From positions 1,738,501-1,802,500 of the forward strand of contig NC_092661.1 of the NCBI RefSeq assembly GCF_032118995.1: 64,000 nucleotides of DNA, in the 5' to 3' direction. The DNA is from Asterias amurensis (Eukaryota > Echinodermata > Asteroidea > Forcipulatida > Asteriidae). The position numbers and the translations under genes are program-made. Below the pieces are notes generated by a model. That model saw nothing but the letters and a program-made list of their open reading frames with translations, ran no database searches and was not told where the DNA came from. Below are positions 28,559 through 39,600 of the stretch, in pieces; the stretch's first letter is position 1, and the number at the start of each line of letters is the position of its first letter.

Positions 28559-28938
28559 TGGGTTGCGATCATGTGCCAACGGGAATGTAATTTAAGACCA
28601 CACAAGATTTGCTGTGATTTGTTGTACTGCCCTGGTTTCCCAAGATAATTTTAAACAAAAAGTGTTTCTGCAAATTCTGAAAAATATTACCATAGGTAAG
28701 CTCAATAAATTTTTGAGACAGTGAACAAAAGTCACATTTTCTCAATAGATAAAAATAAGTCTAGGTACATTTTTTGAGAACAGTCGATCTCTCTACTGGG
28801 TTAAAAGTCATTGTTTCATTATGACAACTATATTAAAATAGTGCAAAGTGATCACAGAAAAATTCAAACACATTTTTCTAAAGAGTGATAACCTTTTTTT
28901 GTGTGTTCATTTTCCATCTTAATGTTGTATTTGTTCAG

Positions 28939-29033
28939 AGGTGAGAGAGATGGGCGCCGGCTACTTTGACTTCTCAAAGGATGAGGGAGAGAGACAGAGT
29001 CAGATGGAGATGTTGAGTCATCTTAGAGACGAG
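28939..29033 (+). CDS. CCDC174-like exon 7 (copy B, intact duplicate)
   Basis: 95 bp in phase, with a few substitutions from copy A (GVGYF becomes GAGYF). The donor is GAGGTAATA. It lies downstream of exon 8 copy A, so it is not in collinear order with a single gene. Confidence 0.7.
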
Positions 29034-29282
29034 GTAATAAGATGAAGTGATTTTTGTGTCGCTAAAAGTAAGAGCTCATTTACAGTAAGTCGATCAAGTT
29101 TTGTTTTTGACTTGTAAGATAGTAAACTATATCAGTACACAATACCTTTATTTACTCATTCAAAAGTTAGTATGGAGATTTGCATGGTGTAAGTGGGGGT
29201 ACATTTCTATGGGAAATAGTTGAGGTGATGTTTTCTCTGCAACCTTACTGGTTGTTCTGCAAAGTGATCACTGAAAGGTGGT

Positions 29283-29605
29283 TGAAGGCAGTGGACACGT
29301 TTGGTAATTGTTGATAGTATAAAACATTGTGAGAAACGGCTCCCTCTGAAGTAACGTAGTTTTCGAGAATTTTTTTTTCCATGACTTTGATTTCGAGACC
29401 TCATAATTAGATTTTGAGGTCTCAAAATCAAGCATCTGAAAGCAACCAACTTTGTGTGACAAGGGTGTTTTCTGTCATTATCTCGCAACTTCGATGACCA
29501 ATTGAGCTCAAATTTTAACATGTTTGTTATTTCATGCATATGTTGAGATACACCAAGTGAGAAGACTGTTCTTTGACAAATACCAAAAGTGTCCAGAGTC
29601 TTTAA
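29283..29605. mobile_element. Foldback MITE, GGCAGTGGACAC family (copy 10)
   Basis: Near-identical to copy 9 and in the same position relative to the next exon 7 copy, so duplicated with it. Confidence 0.8.
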
Positions 29606-29627
29606 TGCCAGTTTTGTTTCTGTTCAG

Positions 29628-29721
29628 AGGTGAGAGAGATGGGTGTCGGCTACTTTGACTTCTAACGGATAAGAGAGAGAGACAGAGTCAGATGGAGATG
29701 TTGAGTCGTCTTAGAGATGAG
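29628..29721 (+). pseudogene. CCDC174-like exon 7 (copy C, broken)
   Basis: 94 bp: one base is lost after the F-D-F triplet, giving an immediate TAA, while the flanks (GTTTTGTTTCTGTTCAG) remain identical to copy A. Confidence 0.75.
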
Positions 29722-29744
29722 GTAAGAAGATAACATAATTTTTG

Positions 29745-30000
29745 TGTCGATTAAAGACCAGCATTCTGACTTGGTGTATCCCAACATTTGCATTACAATA
29801 ACAAACCTGTGAAAATTTGGGCTCAGTTGGTCATCGAAGTTACAAGAAAATAATGAAAGAAAAAACACTCTTGTTGCACAACTTTGTGTGCTTTCGGTTG
29901 CATAAAAAAAGCTTCTGCTAAAGACTTTTATTTTTTGAGTGGGAAATTACCTCTTTCTCAAAAACTACGTTACTTCAGAGGAAAATTATGGGAAAACAGT
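29745..30000. mobile_element. Degenerate GGCAGTGGACAC-family fragment (copy 11)
   Basis: Internal blocks (AACAAACCTGTGAAAATTTGG, CTCAAAAACTACGTTACTTC) are recognisable but the termini are gone. Confidence 0.55.
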
Positions 30001-30051
30001 TGAAGAGATGTTTTTTCTGCAACCCTACTGGTTTGTACAGTACCTTGTAGT

Positions 30052-30348
30052 TTAGCACTTGGATAAGCGTAGCCTGAACATCTGACGCCACACTTCGTGG
30101 CTCGCAAATAACGCCAGAGAGACCGGCATCAAAAACTGGCGTGTGTTTTGACTTTTGTACTCATTAATTTCACATAGAGATACGCAGTCAAATTCTATTG
30201 CGGACTTGACAGTAGTGTACTGTTTGGGCGTAATGGGTGCTAGTTTATCCAATATCATTTTTGTATCCAATGGAATCACTGGGTCTAGCGGCAGGGACCT
30301 GTCTTTATCCTTTGGATAAAGACGGGCCCAGTCTAGGATAGGCATCAC
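30052..30348 (-). other. Unrecognised 98-codon open frame
   Basis: Opens MMPILDWARLYPKDKDRSL and ends RQMFRLRLSKC. It lies between repeats, has no domain I recognise, no splice context and no homologous copy in the window. It may be a transposon remnant or chance. Confidence 0.2.
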
Positions 30349-30376
30349 AACACACAGCCCTCAACCCACAACTCAC

Positions 30377-30736
30377 ATAATAATAATAATAATAACCCGT
30401 TTTTATATATCGCTTCTCACACCCGGAGGGCGTCCCAAAGTGCTTCACATTATTACCCCTGGTCACTGGGCCTTAATTCATTCCTCAAACCATCTCAGCT
30501 CCCTGGTGGAGTATGCAGCCTGTGCAACATCAATATGCGCTACTCGGCTAAATCAATCACAAGAACCATCTCTGCCCTCACAGGTACCCATTTACCCCTG
30601 GGTGGAGAGAAGCAATTTTAGTTAAGTGTCTTGCTCAGGGACACAAGTGTCACGGCCGGGATTCGAACCCACACTTTGCTGAACAGAAGCACCAGAGCTT
30701 GGGTTCGGTGCTCTTATCCGCTCGGCCTCGACACCC
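30377..30736 (-). mobile_element. Complete tRNA-derived SINE with (ATT)n tail
   Basis: On the minus strand it starts GGGTGTCGAGGCCGAGCGG (A-box region GGCCGAGCGGATAAGAGCACC) and carries GGTTCGAATCC (B box). A roughly 240-bp body ends GAAGCGATATATAAAAACGGG and (TTA)n. The 3' end resembles that of the LINEs at 40345 and 41300, suggesting they mobilise it. Confidence 0.8.
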
Positions 30737-30837
30737 ATATTATCAGAACCCATAACCCACCTCGACGACCAATGACCTACAGCAACAAAATACCAAAGTA
30801 CAACTCACAACCAACACCTCAGAACCCACAACCCTTC

Positions 30838-30955
30838 TCTTGCAACTTCGATGACCAATTGAGTCCAAACGTTCACAGGTTTGTTATTTTATGCATATTT
30901 TGGGATACACCAAGTGAGAAGACTGGTCTTTAATTACCAATCGTGTCCAGTACCA
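30838..30955. mobile_element. GGCAGTGGACAC-family terminal fragment (copy 12)
   Basis: Only the last 115 bp (CTTGCAACTTCGATGACC... to TCGTGTCCAGTACC). Confidence 0.55.
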
Positions 30956-31063
30956 AGGTTAGTTTTGCGGTAGCACCATGTGTAAATCTCTTTTTGTCAT
31001 GTTTGTGTAGAGTTGGTTCTGAGAAGAACCTATGGTGATCAACTCAACGCTTGTCAACCACCT

Positions 31064-31305
31064 GGGCCCAATTTCATAGAGCTGCTAAGCACAAACATTT
31101 GCTAAGCATGAAATTTCTTCCTTGATAAAAACAAGATTACCATCAAAATTTCCTCGTGATTTTCAGGATAAGCAAACAACAGCTAAATACCAGTAACAAG
31201 CAATATGCAACAAATGGAAATTTGGTTTGTAATCCTGTTTTTATCAAGGAAGAAATTTCATGCTTAGCAAATTTTTGTGCTTAGCAGCTCTATGAAATTG
31301 GGCCC
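31064..31305. mobile_element. Foldback MITE, GGGCCCAATTTCATAGAG family (copy 3, divergent core)
   Basis: Same terminal repeats as at 7900, but the arms read GCTAAGC and the core (TTCCTTGATAAAAACAAG and complement) differs, so it is a subfamily. Confidence 0.85.
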
Positions 31306-31455
31306 AGTTCTTTTCAAAACTACAACTCTCAGAGAGATTTACACAAGCCTCCCCTCATGGAATAAATGTGATGCGATCATGTGGTGCAATCAGGGGAAAA
31401 CCTAGCCCTATATAGGACTCTTCTGTACACAGATACTGAGTCCTAACTATTAAGG

Positions 31456-32036
31456 CCCGTTTCTGGGGCGGAAAATTTTCAAAGCTTCATAACTCAAATC
31501 TTAACTGCAACAAGCCACTAATTTCAACAGATTCACATTCCATGGCGGCATACATTTTTCTGCGGTGGGTTTTGGTCCTCAAATATTCCTCACAAATCCG
31601 TCATTTTCGTGAAATAATGCAGCTTCCAATGTTAAAAAATTCCTGTGTTGATTGTTTTCTCACAGTGTTGTCTGCTGCCGTGCGTACGCGTATACATTCG
31701 CGTGCAAGACGCAAGATGCAAGACGCATGAATTGTTGGTCACCGTATGATTGACTGCACAGCAATATTTAACACGCAAACATAACACAAGATTTGCGCAT
31801 CTTGCGTCTTGCGTACACACAACAGACTGTGAGAGTACGAACAAAAATGGGAATTCCTTAACGTTGGGAGCTGCATTATTTCATGAAAATGACGTATTTG
31901 TGAAGAATATATGTCGATCAAAACCCACCACAGAAAAATGTATGCCGCCATAGAATGTGAAACTGTTGAAATTAGTGGCTTGTTGGAGGTAAGATTTGGG
32001 TTATGAAGCTTTGAAAATTTTCCGCCCCAGAAATGT
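31456..32036. mobile_element. Long-armed foldback element
   Basis: Arms of about 190 bp: GGGGCGGAAAATTTTCAAAG (left) against CTTTGAAAATTTTCCGCCCC (right), through CCATGGCGGCATACATTTTT and its complement. The central 200 bp are non-coding, with a small AAGACGCAAGATGC / GCATCTTGCGTCTTG inverted pair. Confidence 0.8.
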
Positions 32037-32252
32037 ACCCTGATATTCAGGACGTCACTGTAGTACAATACGAAAGTGTAAGACCACCAGGGCTAGGGAA
32101 AACCCATCACACGGTGATGAAAGTATTTATTTCTGAGTTAATTTATATACATGAAATTCAAGGGGACACTCTGCTCTTTTCAAAGCTGTTTTATTTGTAG
32201 TCAAAGGATTTCCACAACTCAAGTTACTCTCTAATGAAGTTCGTAAGACCAA

Positions 32253-32394
32253 GGGTGGATTTTACAAAGAGTTAAGACTTGACTTTATCTCAAGTTAGGA
32301 CGAGTTACTCATCAGTTTTTAATGTCTTCAAGTAGGACTAGTCCTTAGTTAGGAATAGTCCTAACCCTTTATGAAGTTGACCCCAGTTGGCCTT
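32253..32394. mobile_element. Small foldback, GGATTTCACAAAGAGTTAAG family (copy 2)
   Basis: Parallel to 27230-27355 and flanked by the same CATGAAATTCAAGGGGACAC block, so part of the segmental duplication. Confidence 0.65.
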
Positions 32395-32896
32395 GGGTTT
32401 TTTTTAAATAAGGGAATCAATCAATTCAACACACTTTGATTCCCATTCATAAATACCTTTTCGGTCAAAAACATCATCACTTTTTGGTCAAAAAGTAAAA
32501 TTGTTAAATGATTTCTTTCAACACAACAGCTGTGAAATGGTAAAGCCCTCCGCCGCCCTCGGGTAAACAACTCCTTATGAGGGAATGCTGTGTGCGTCGC
32601 GCGTATCGCGTGATGTGGCACAACTGTTTCAGCCTTTGCTCTCGACCAATAGGAATGAAGAAACTGTCTTATAAGAACACGGCAAGGTCGCGTGTCGTGC
32701 CCATGAATTAACACTTTTTACCGGTCATAAACAAAGGTTTATACACACCCATGTGACGCGCTCTCCACCAATAGGAATAGCGAAACTGTCTGAGGTATTT
32801 ATGAAGCAAGCTTTAAAGTTCCAAATGCACATTGATACAGATGTTTTTCAAGAATACAGTTGGTATATCGTTTTGTGCGATCATTTCTTTTTTCAG

Positions 32897-33173
32897 ACGC
32901 TTGATCAGAGGATCAAGAGCGAACAGCTGAAAGCGAAACGCAAAGCGGCCCTGAAGGCCCGACTGGATAAAGTTAAAGTGAAGCAGCGTAAGCGAGCCAA
33001 GGGGGAGATAGTCGAGGAGGAGGGCGATAAGGACCATCAGGAGGAGGAGGAAGATGCGAGGATAAAAGAGGAGGCGGAGTCAGCGAGACGGAGACAGAAG
33101 GAGGAGGATGGGAAGAGATTAGCAGAGAGGCTGAGCAAGACGGCGCCGGCGAGACCTTGGGATATCGGAAAAG
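32897..33173 (+). CDS. CCDC174-like exon 8 (copy B, intact duplicate)
   Basis: 277 bp versus 271 in copy A, the difference being two in-frame codons (KV) in LDKVKVKQRKRAK. Acceptor, donor and about 240 bp downstream (GGGCGTGTGTGTCGTTTTCTTG) match copy A. Coding potential is preserved despite duplication. Confidence 0.75.
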
Positions 33174-33599
33174 GTAGGGTACTCTTTTTCATCTTCTTGT
33201 TCTTTTTTTAGGGCGTGTGTGTCGTTTTCTTGACGCAGAAGGCTCTAGCAAAGTATTAGACTCAAAGTACATTAAAGCCATGTTCCCATTGAAGTTTTCC
33301 TTCAGCTGTCACTTGGAAATTTACTGTGACTGGCTTTTGAATAATTCTACAGTGCGTTCCCACCTAGACTTATATTCCGCAACGTTTGCAAAGCGTTTTA
33401 CAGCGTGGTTGCGGTAGGTTTACAATGATGGATGAACAAAGGATGCTTTCGAAAGTTCTTTGCTTGGTCTCAATGTCTTGGTCTTGTTCTCGATTTCAGT
33501 GGGGAGGTCTTGGACTTGATCTCAAGCTAGGAGGGAAGGTCTTGTTCTTTGTCTCGATGTTGGAGGGGAAGTCTCTTTGACTTGGTCTCGAAGTCTTGA

Positions 33600-34110
33600 T
33601 GTCAGAAGGAAGACTCTTAACCGGTTGTGCACAAGAGTCGGAAGGTGCAAAGCGAACTTGGTGAAGTTGGGTTACGATGCAGGTTCCGACACCTGTGAAT
33701 GCGGGGAGCGGCAGACCATGGATTATCTCCTTATCTGCCCCCTACTGCCATCAGCAACTACTACTGATGACCAGGGGCCAATTTCATTGAGCTGCTTAAG
33801 CACAATATTTTGCTTTAAAAGCAAAAAAATCACTGCTTAAAAAAATCAGATTACCGGCCAATACTCCACTCAATTGTTATGCTAAGTAAACAACAGCTAA
33901 ATACCAGTCACAAGCAATGCATACGGTATGAAATTTTGGCCAGTAACATGTGTAAAATAAGCGAGCTATTTTCGTGCTTAAGCAAATCTTTTGCTTAAGC
34001 AGCTCTATGAAATTGGCCCCTGGCTGAGGCCACCGACACTGCCCTTTAGTGTGCCAACTACTGGAGGGATAGCATTTGAGTAGCATGGACACGAGAAGAA
34101 GAAGAGGGAA
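33600..34110 (+). mobile_element. LINE ORF2 C-terminus split by a MITE
   Basis: Left part: RKTLNRLCTRVGRCKANLVK, DTCECGERQTMDYLLICPLL (the Cys-rich, zinc-knuckle-like C-terminal motif of non-LTR elements). Right part after 34020: LAEATDTAL, stop, CANYWRDSI. The foldback at 33774-34020 sits between them. Confidence 0.75.
33774..34020. mobile_element. Foldback MITE, GGGCCAATTTCATTGAG family (copy 4)
   Basis: Complete, with both terminal repeats. It lies inside the LINE reading frame. Confidence 0.85.
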
Positions 34111-34308
34111 GATCTTGGCCTTGGTTTCGATCTTGGAGGTTAGGTTTTGTTCTTGGTCTCACAGAGATGGTATCTGTCTTTGTATCAATCTTGGAGAGGA
34201 GTTCTTTGTCTCAATTTTCTTGTGATTTGCACTGCAGTGGGATGAGTATTCGTGGGCTCAACAATTCATCTAGCCTGCTCTAGTCATCATCAGCACTCAC
34301 ACCACCCT

Positions 34309-34698
34309 TTAAAGGCAGTGGACACTATTGGTAATTGTCAAAGACTAGCCTTCACAGAGTTGGTGTATCTCAACATATGCATAAAATAACAAACCTGTGA
34401 AAATTTGAGCTCAATCGGTCATCGAACTTGCGAGATAATAATGAAAGAAAAAAACACCCTTTACACACAAAGTTGTGTGCGTTAAGATGGTTGATTTCGA
34501 GACCTCAAATTCTAATCTGAGGTCTCGAAATCAAATTCGTGGAAAATTACGTCTTTCTCTAAAACTATGGCACTTCAGAGGGAGCTGTTTCTCACAATGT
34601 TTTATACCATATCAACCTCTCCCCATTACTCGTCACCAAGTAAGGTTTTATGCCAATAATTATTTTGAGTAACTACCAATAGTGTCCACTGCCTTTAA
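34309..34698. mobile_element. Foldback MITE, GGCAGTGGACAC family (copy 13)
   Basis: Complete and TTAA-bordered; near-consensus sequence. Confidence 0.85.
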
Positions 34699-34727
34699 CT
34701 TGCCTGTTTTTATGTTTGCATAACTTA

Positions 34728-34807
34728 GGGAGAAGTAAGACAAATATAAAGCTATGAAGCAAGAATCACCTCCAGATTTTCTCTCTAGTGATAATAATTT
34801 CTGTTGG
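34728..34807 (+). pseudogene. Decayed 5' fragment of CCDC174-like exon 6 (second copy)
   Basis: GGGAGAAGTAAGACAAATATA and GCAAGAATCACCTCCAGA, paralogous to 21399-21475, again just upstream of a full exon 6 copy. Confidence 0.6.
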
Positions 34808-34942
34808 CATGTGGCCTTAAAAGATTGAGAAAGAGGAGACTGTTAAATCAGTCATGATGGGAAGAATACTGCCCTCAGGTGGCGGATAGGGATGAGATAA
34901 TAAGCTTCACTTTAATACCTGTTTTTGTTTTGCATATCTTAG

Positions 34943-35105
34943 GGAGAAGGACGACAGAGAGAGATCTATGAAGCAGAGTCACTGCCAGATCTTGTCTCTA
35001 GTGACATGCATCGGGAGATGATGAGGAAGAAATGGGAGGCTGAGGAGGAGGAGATGAGGAGCCGAGGTCCTGGTCCTCTTCACTACCAGAACCTCAAGTT
35101 TGATG
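34943..35105 (+). pseudogene. CCDC174-like exon 6 (copy B, frameshifted)
   Basis: 163 bp against 164 in copy A: one base is lost in the MQES region (AAGCAGAGTCACTGCC). LPDLVSSDMHREMM and GPGPLHYQNLKFD persist in the shifted frame. It lies downstream of exon 8 copy B, out of order. Confidence 0.75.
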
Positions 35106-35154
35106 GTAAGGTGTACGATGTAGTAGACCAGACAGTATTTTTTCTTTATTTAAT

Positions 35155-35534
35155 TTAAAGACACTGGACACTGTTGGTAATTGTTAAAGACCAGTCTTCT
35201 CACTTTGTGTATCTCAACATATGGATAAAATAACAAACCTGTGAAAATTTGCGCTCAACAGGTCGTCGAAGTTGCCAGATAAGAATGAAAGAAAAAACGC
35301 CTTTGTCGCATAAGTTGTGTGCTTTCAGATGTTTGATTTCGAAACCTCAAATTCTAAATCTTAGGTCTTGAAATGAAATTTCTCAAAACTACGTTACTTC
35401 AATGGGAGCCGTTTCTCAAAAAAATGGTTTATAAAGGTTGATAGTTATCAACCTTTACCCATTTCTCTTTACCAAGTGAGGTTTTATGCTAACAATTATT
35501 TTGAGTAATTATCAATAGTGTCCACTGCCTTCGA
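35155..35534. mobile_element. Foldback MITE, GGCAGTGGACAC family (copy 14)
   Basis: Paralogue of 22208-22575; the right TTAA has mutated to TTCGAA. Confidence 0.8.
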
Positions 35535-35676
35535 ATGCCCCAGGCGGCCCTCATGCCTTCCTTTTGTTACGCAACACCAGGCAGTTTCTCGGACTCCACT
35601 CACACCTGTGTACTCACTGCATGCACTCCCTCTCTCATTTATATTTTTAGAACTCGCTCCTGGATGAGGCAGAAGT

Positions 35677-36058
35677 TTAAAGCCATTGGACCCTTTCAGT
35701 ACAGATAAAAAAATTAAAGTTCACAGATTTTCAAATAACTTCCAGGGTTTACAGAATGTAGTTGTGAAAGACTTCTCTTGAAATATTATTCCATGAAATG
35801 CTTTACTTTTTGACTTGAGAAAACAGTAAACCAGTATCAATTCTTGATAACGAGAATAACGGATTTATTTTTAAACATATGTCATGGCATGGGGAAAACG
35901 CGCGGATATGAGGGTGGGTTTTCCCGTTATTTTCTCCAGATTTCGATGACTGATTGAGCCTAAATTGTCACAGGGTTTGTTATTTGATATAGAAGTTGTG
36001 ATACACGGAGTGTTGGCCTTGGGCAATACTGTTTACCAAAAGGATCCAATGGCTTTAA
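35677..36058. mobile_element. Foldback MITE, AAGCCATTGGACCC family (copy 4)
   Basis: Paralogue of 22718-23117. The right TTAA is shared with the next element. Confidence 0.85.
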
Positions 36059-36250
36059 AGGCAGTGGACACTATTGGTAATTACTCAAAATAATAATTGA
36101 CATAAAACCTTTTTTGGTGACGAGTAATAGGGAGCGGTTGATGGTATAAATCATTGTGAGAAACGACTCCCTCTGAAGAGCCATAGTTTTTGAGAATGAA
36201 GTAATTTTCCACGAATTTGATTTCAAGACCTCAGATTTAGAACTTGAGGT
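36055..36250. mobile_element. GGCAGTGGACAC-family half element (copy 15)
   Basis: Starts at the shared TTAA and ends after CAGATTTAGAACTTGAGG. Confidence 0.7.
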
Positions 36251-36474
36251 TCTTGCCTGCGCGTATATAGGCCAGTGCGCCCTCTAGTTCTTATATATAA
36301 CTCTATGGTTGTCAGTATTGCCATAGTGATTTTTATACTAATTATGATTACAAAGCCCTCTCTCCTTTAACAGGTTTTGCTCCTTAAAGACATCTATTTT
36401 TCTACATCCTTGACTGATGGAAGCACAAAAAGCTTTTCCAAAATCATAAAAACTTTCTCTTTCCTTTCACACAG

Positions 36475-36650
36475 AGCTCTTGGTTCTGATACGGGGGGAT
36501 CAGTCCGCCACCCAGCATCGTACAGTGGAGTCGTTGGTTTTAAACCTACCTATGGACTCTGCTCGAGGCATGGCCTCATCCCTCTAGTCAATTCCCTGGA
36601 CGTACCTGGAATATTCGCCAAGTCTGTTGATGATGTGGCTACAGTATTAG
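36475..36650 (+). CDS. QRSL1: QRSL1-like exon with the catalytic Ser
   Basis: Enters with one base of a split codon, then [38 protein letters not shown] and [20 protein letters not shown]. Phase 1 exit at GTATGG. This is the most conserved amidase-signature segment. Confidence 0.9.
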
Positions 36651-39600
36651 GTATGGAATCAATCACATGAAGAAATACATATTTTTGTACTTTTACCATT
36701 TAAGGAGTTTGTAACACAAATCACAATGTGTCTTTCTTTATAATAAACATGACAAAAAGATGACCCCACCTTTAATGGAAAATGATGATCATTCAACTCT
36801 ATTGTTTTAAATCTGTTTGAACAGGTGCTATTGCTGGCCATGATCCCCTAGACTCGACAACAGTCACCGACACTTTTGAGCCGTTTGAACTTGATGAAGA
36901 AATATCACTGGACGGACTACACATCGGCATCCCTAAGGTAATTAAATTTTTGAGAAATCTTTCAGCCCTAGAAAACTGTGTTCACCAACTGAGCTGTCTC
37001 TCTATTTAACAAATTCTTAGCAAGAGGGTTAGTATTAATAAGGGAATCAATTGGTGAAGAGGTTTTCAACTAGTGGTTTAAACCCAAGGAGGCCTGGTTC
37101 TTGATAATTTTACCGAGGCAAAGTCGAGGTAAATTATCAAGAACCAGGCCCGGCAGGTTTAAACCACGTGTTGAAAACCACTTCACCACACATTGATTCC
37201 CATTCATATACAATTGTCAAAAACCATTAAAACTTTTTGGTCAAAAAGTAAAAGAAATGCAAAAATTTGAATTGTTCAATGATTTCTTTCAACACAACAC
37301 CCTTCCAGCTTTGAAATGGTAAGGCCCATGGGTAAACAACTCTTTATAAGGGAATGCTGTGCGCGTCGCGCGTATCGCGTGATGTGGCACAACTGTCTCG
37401 GCCAATGCTCTCCACCGATAGGAATGAAGAAACTGTCTTATTAGCATAGGTGCAAGCTCGAGTGTCACGCCCATGTTTCAACACTCTTTACTGATCACAA
37501 ACAAAGGTTTATGCACACCCACGTGACGCACTCTGCACCAATAGGAATAGGAACTGTCTGATGTATTTATGAATTTTGATTTGTACCCATATACATTGAT
37601 GTGTGTTAGCACTCTGTACTTGCCCAAGTCTGTGAAAAAACCCACACAGGCATTATTACTGGGGTGGGATTCAAACCAACGACCTTAACAATCCTAGAGC
37701 AGGGTCTTACTAACTAGACCACCGAGATTGCCCGGTAGCTAGAGGCAGCTAAAGCAAACATTGGTATTTTTTATCCCTGGTGCAAATTAAAGAGCCAATA
37801 AAGGATGGTCTCAATATGTTACATTTGTAACTATTACCTTTTTATGGCCAAATAGACATTGTCAGAATTTAACCTCATGGAGACATGTGTATATAGTATT
37901 TCCCTCCTCAGCAGCTGTGAGCTTAGTAATAGTTTGCTGACCTCATGAATAATTCATCAGTAGGCAGGGCCAGTAGGTGGTTTTTCTGTGTCTTTGTTAT
38001 GTGTAAATGCTTTGCTTTATTTGGGTCTGCAGTGGTAAGTACCCCCCCAGAAATTCCTTAGGGCATTATGATCCGTTCGCAGATACCGGTAAATAACCAT
38101 TTTACTCTCAAAATTTGCATTTAATAATAAATAACTCGAGTCAAAAATGCACCAGGCCACACGGCTTTTTCAGCTGAGAGTCAAAAACGGCTTATCAATT
38201 ATAATGACCCTCGAGCTTTGGCATTTCCACACAAAATAGCCGCCACTGATGTTGCGATTCCTTTGTCGCGCAGGCTTGTTTGACCCCATGTTTTTCAGAA
38301 ATTTTGTAGCGTTCTGGAGAAAAACCCATTTTTACCATGGTTAACGTGAGGTAAGAGACTCGTTATATTTGTTATGTTTCCTGGATGGACTGCAGCTGTT
38401 AGAAAACTGTAGTATCTGTATATTTGAGATCATCCTTTATTGGCTGTTTAAACATTGATTACATACATGTAAGAGGATTAAAAGTTGGGTCATGTGTTTT
38501 GAGAGGCTGAAATTTTGCATACATGTACTCTAAAACTTGGGTTTGAACACATGTACTCTTTGGGTGAGTTCGTTTAGCTTCCCTGGGTCGACCTCGGTTT
38601 GCTCGGTACGTTCGCATAGCTTTGACGGGGCTCACCCGGGTCAGCCCCCAGTGCCCTGCTTGTGGAGTGGGTCACTTTGGGGGTGACCTGAGGTGCAAGC
38701 CGTCACCATGAGAGGGCGAGTGTGATCGTTTGTTTAGCTCTTGTCAGGGGCCCACCCGAGTGAGCATCGCGGGGTAGACCCAGGGAAGTGTAACGAACGC
38801 ACCATTTGAATACTTCGTCTTTGCCCCATATCCAATGAAGCCTTCGGCCTCGTTGGATATGGAACGCAAAAGCACTGTATGTTTCTGTATTCCACTCGAG
38901 CTTGTGTGATAATTTATGTTATCCCTGATGCAAATTTGACATCTACTCTGGCTTTACTATTATTATTGTCATTATTATTTTTTCCAGGAGTTTCATTTCC
39001 CTGGTCTTGATGACTGCATTCTCCAAGCTTGGTCCAAGGGTGTGGATCTATTTGAGAAGGCTGGTGTGAAGGTGTCTGAAGTCTCTGTGCCTAATGTTCA
39101 GTATTCAACAGCTTGCTATTCAGTGATGGGCCCTGTCGAAGTGGCATCCAACATGGCTAGATACATTGTATGATGGAATTGAGTATGGTGAGTGAACATT
39201 TGTTAAATTTTAATTAAGGAATACAAGAGTGGTTCGAGGTCTTGAACGTTTGAAACTGGCAGGATCATGGTGGTGCGATAAAGATAAAGGACCTGCCGTC
39301 GATTTCACAAAGAGTTGGGACTCGTCTTATCTCGAGTTAGGATTAGTAACTCATAACTTAGGATTAATCTTAAGGTCCGCATGCTACAGTGCTGGGTTGG
39401 GACTCGTCCTAAGTCCTAAGATTAGTCTTAAGTTAGAAAGTGTTTTGTGAAATCGACGGCTGGGCCCAATTTCATGGCTCTGCTTACCATAAGCACAAAA
39501 TCGGCGCTTGCGGAAGCAAGGGACTTCTGTGGTATGGCGTGCGTATCTCACAGGTTAGCGGGGAATTTTGGCTTGTGCGCTTGCGTTTTTCCTGGTTACT

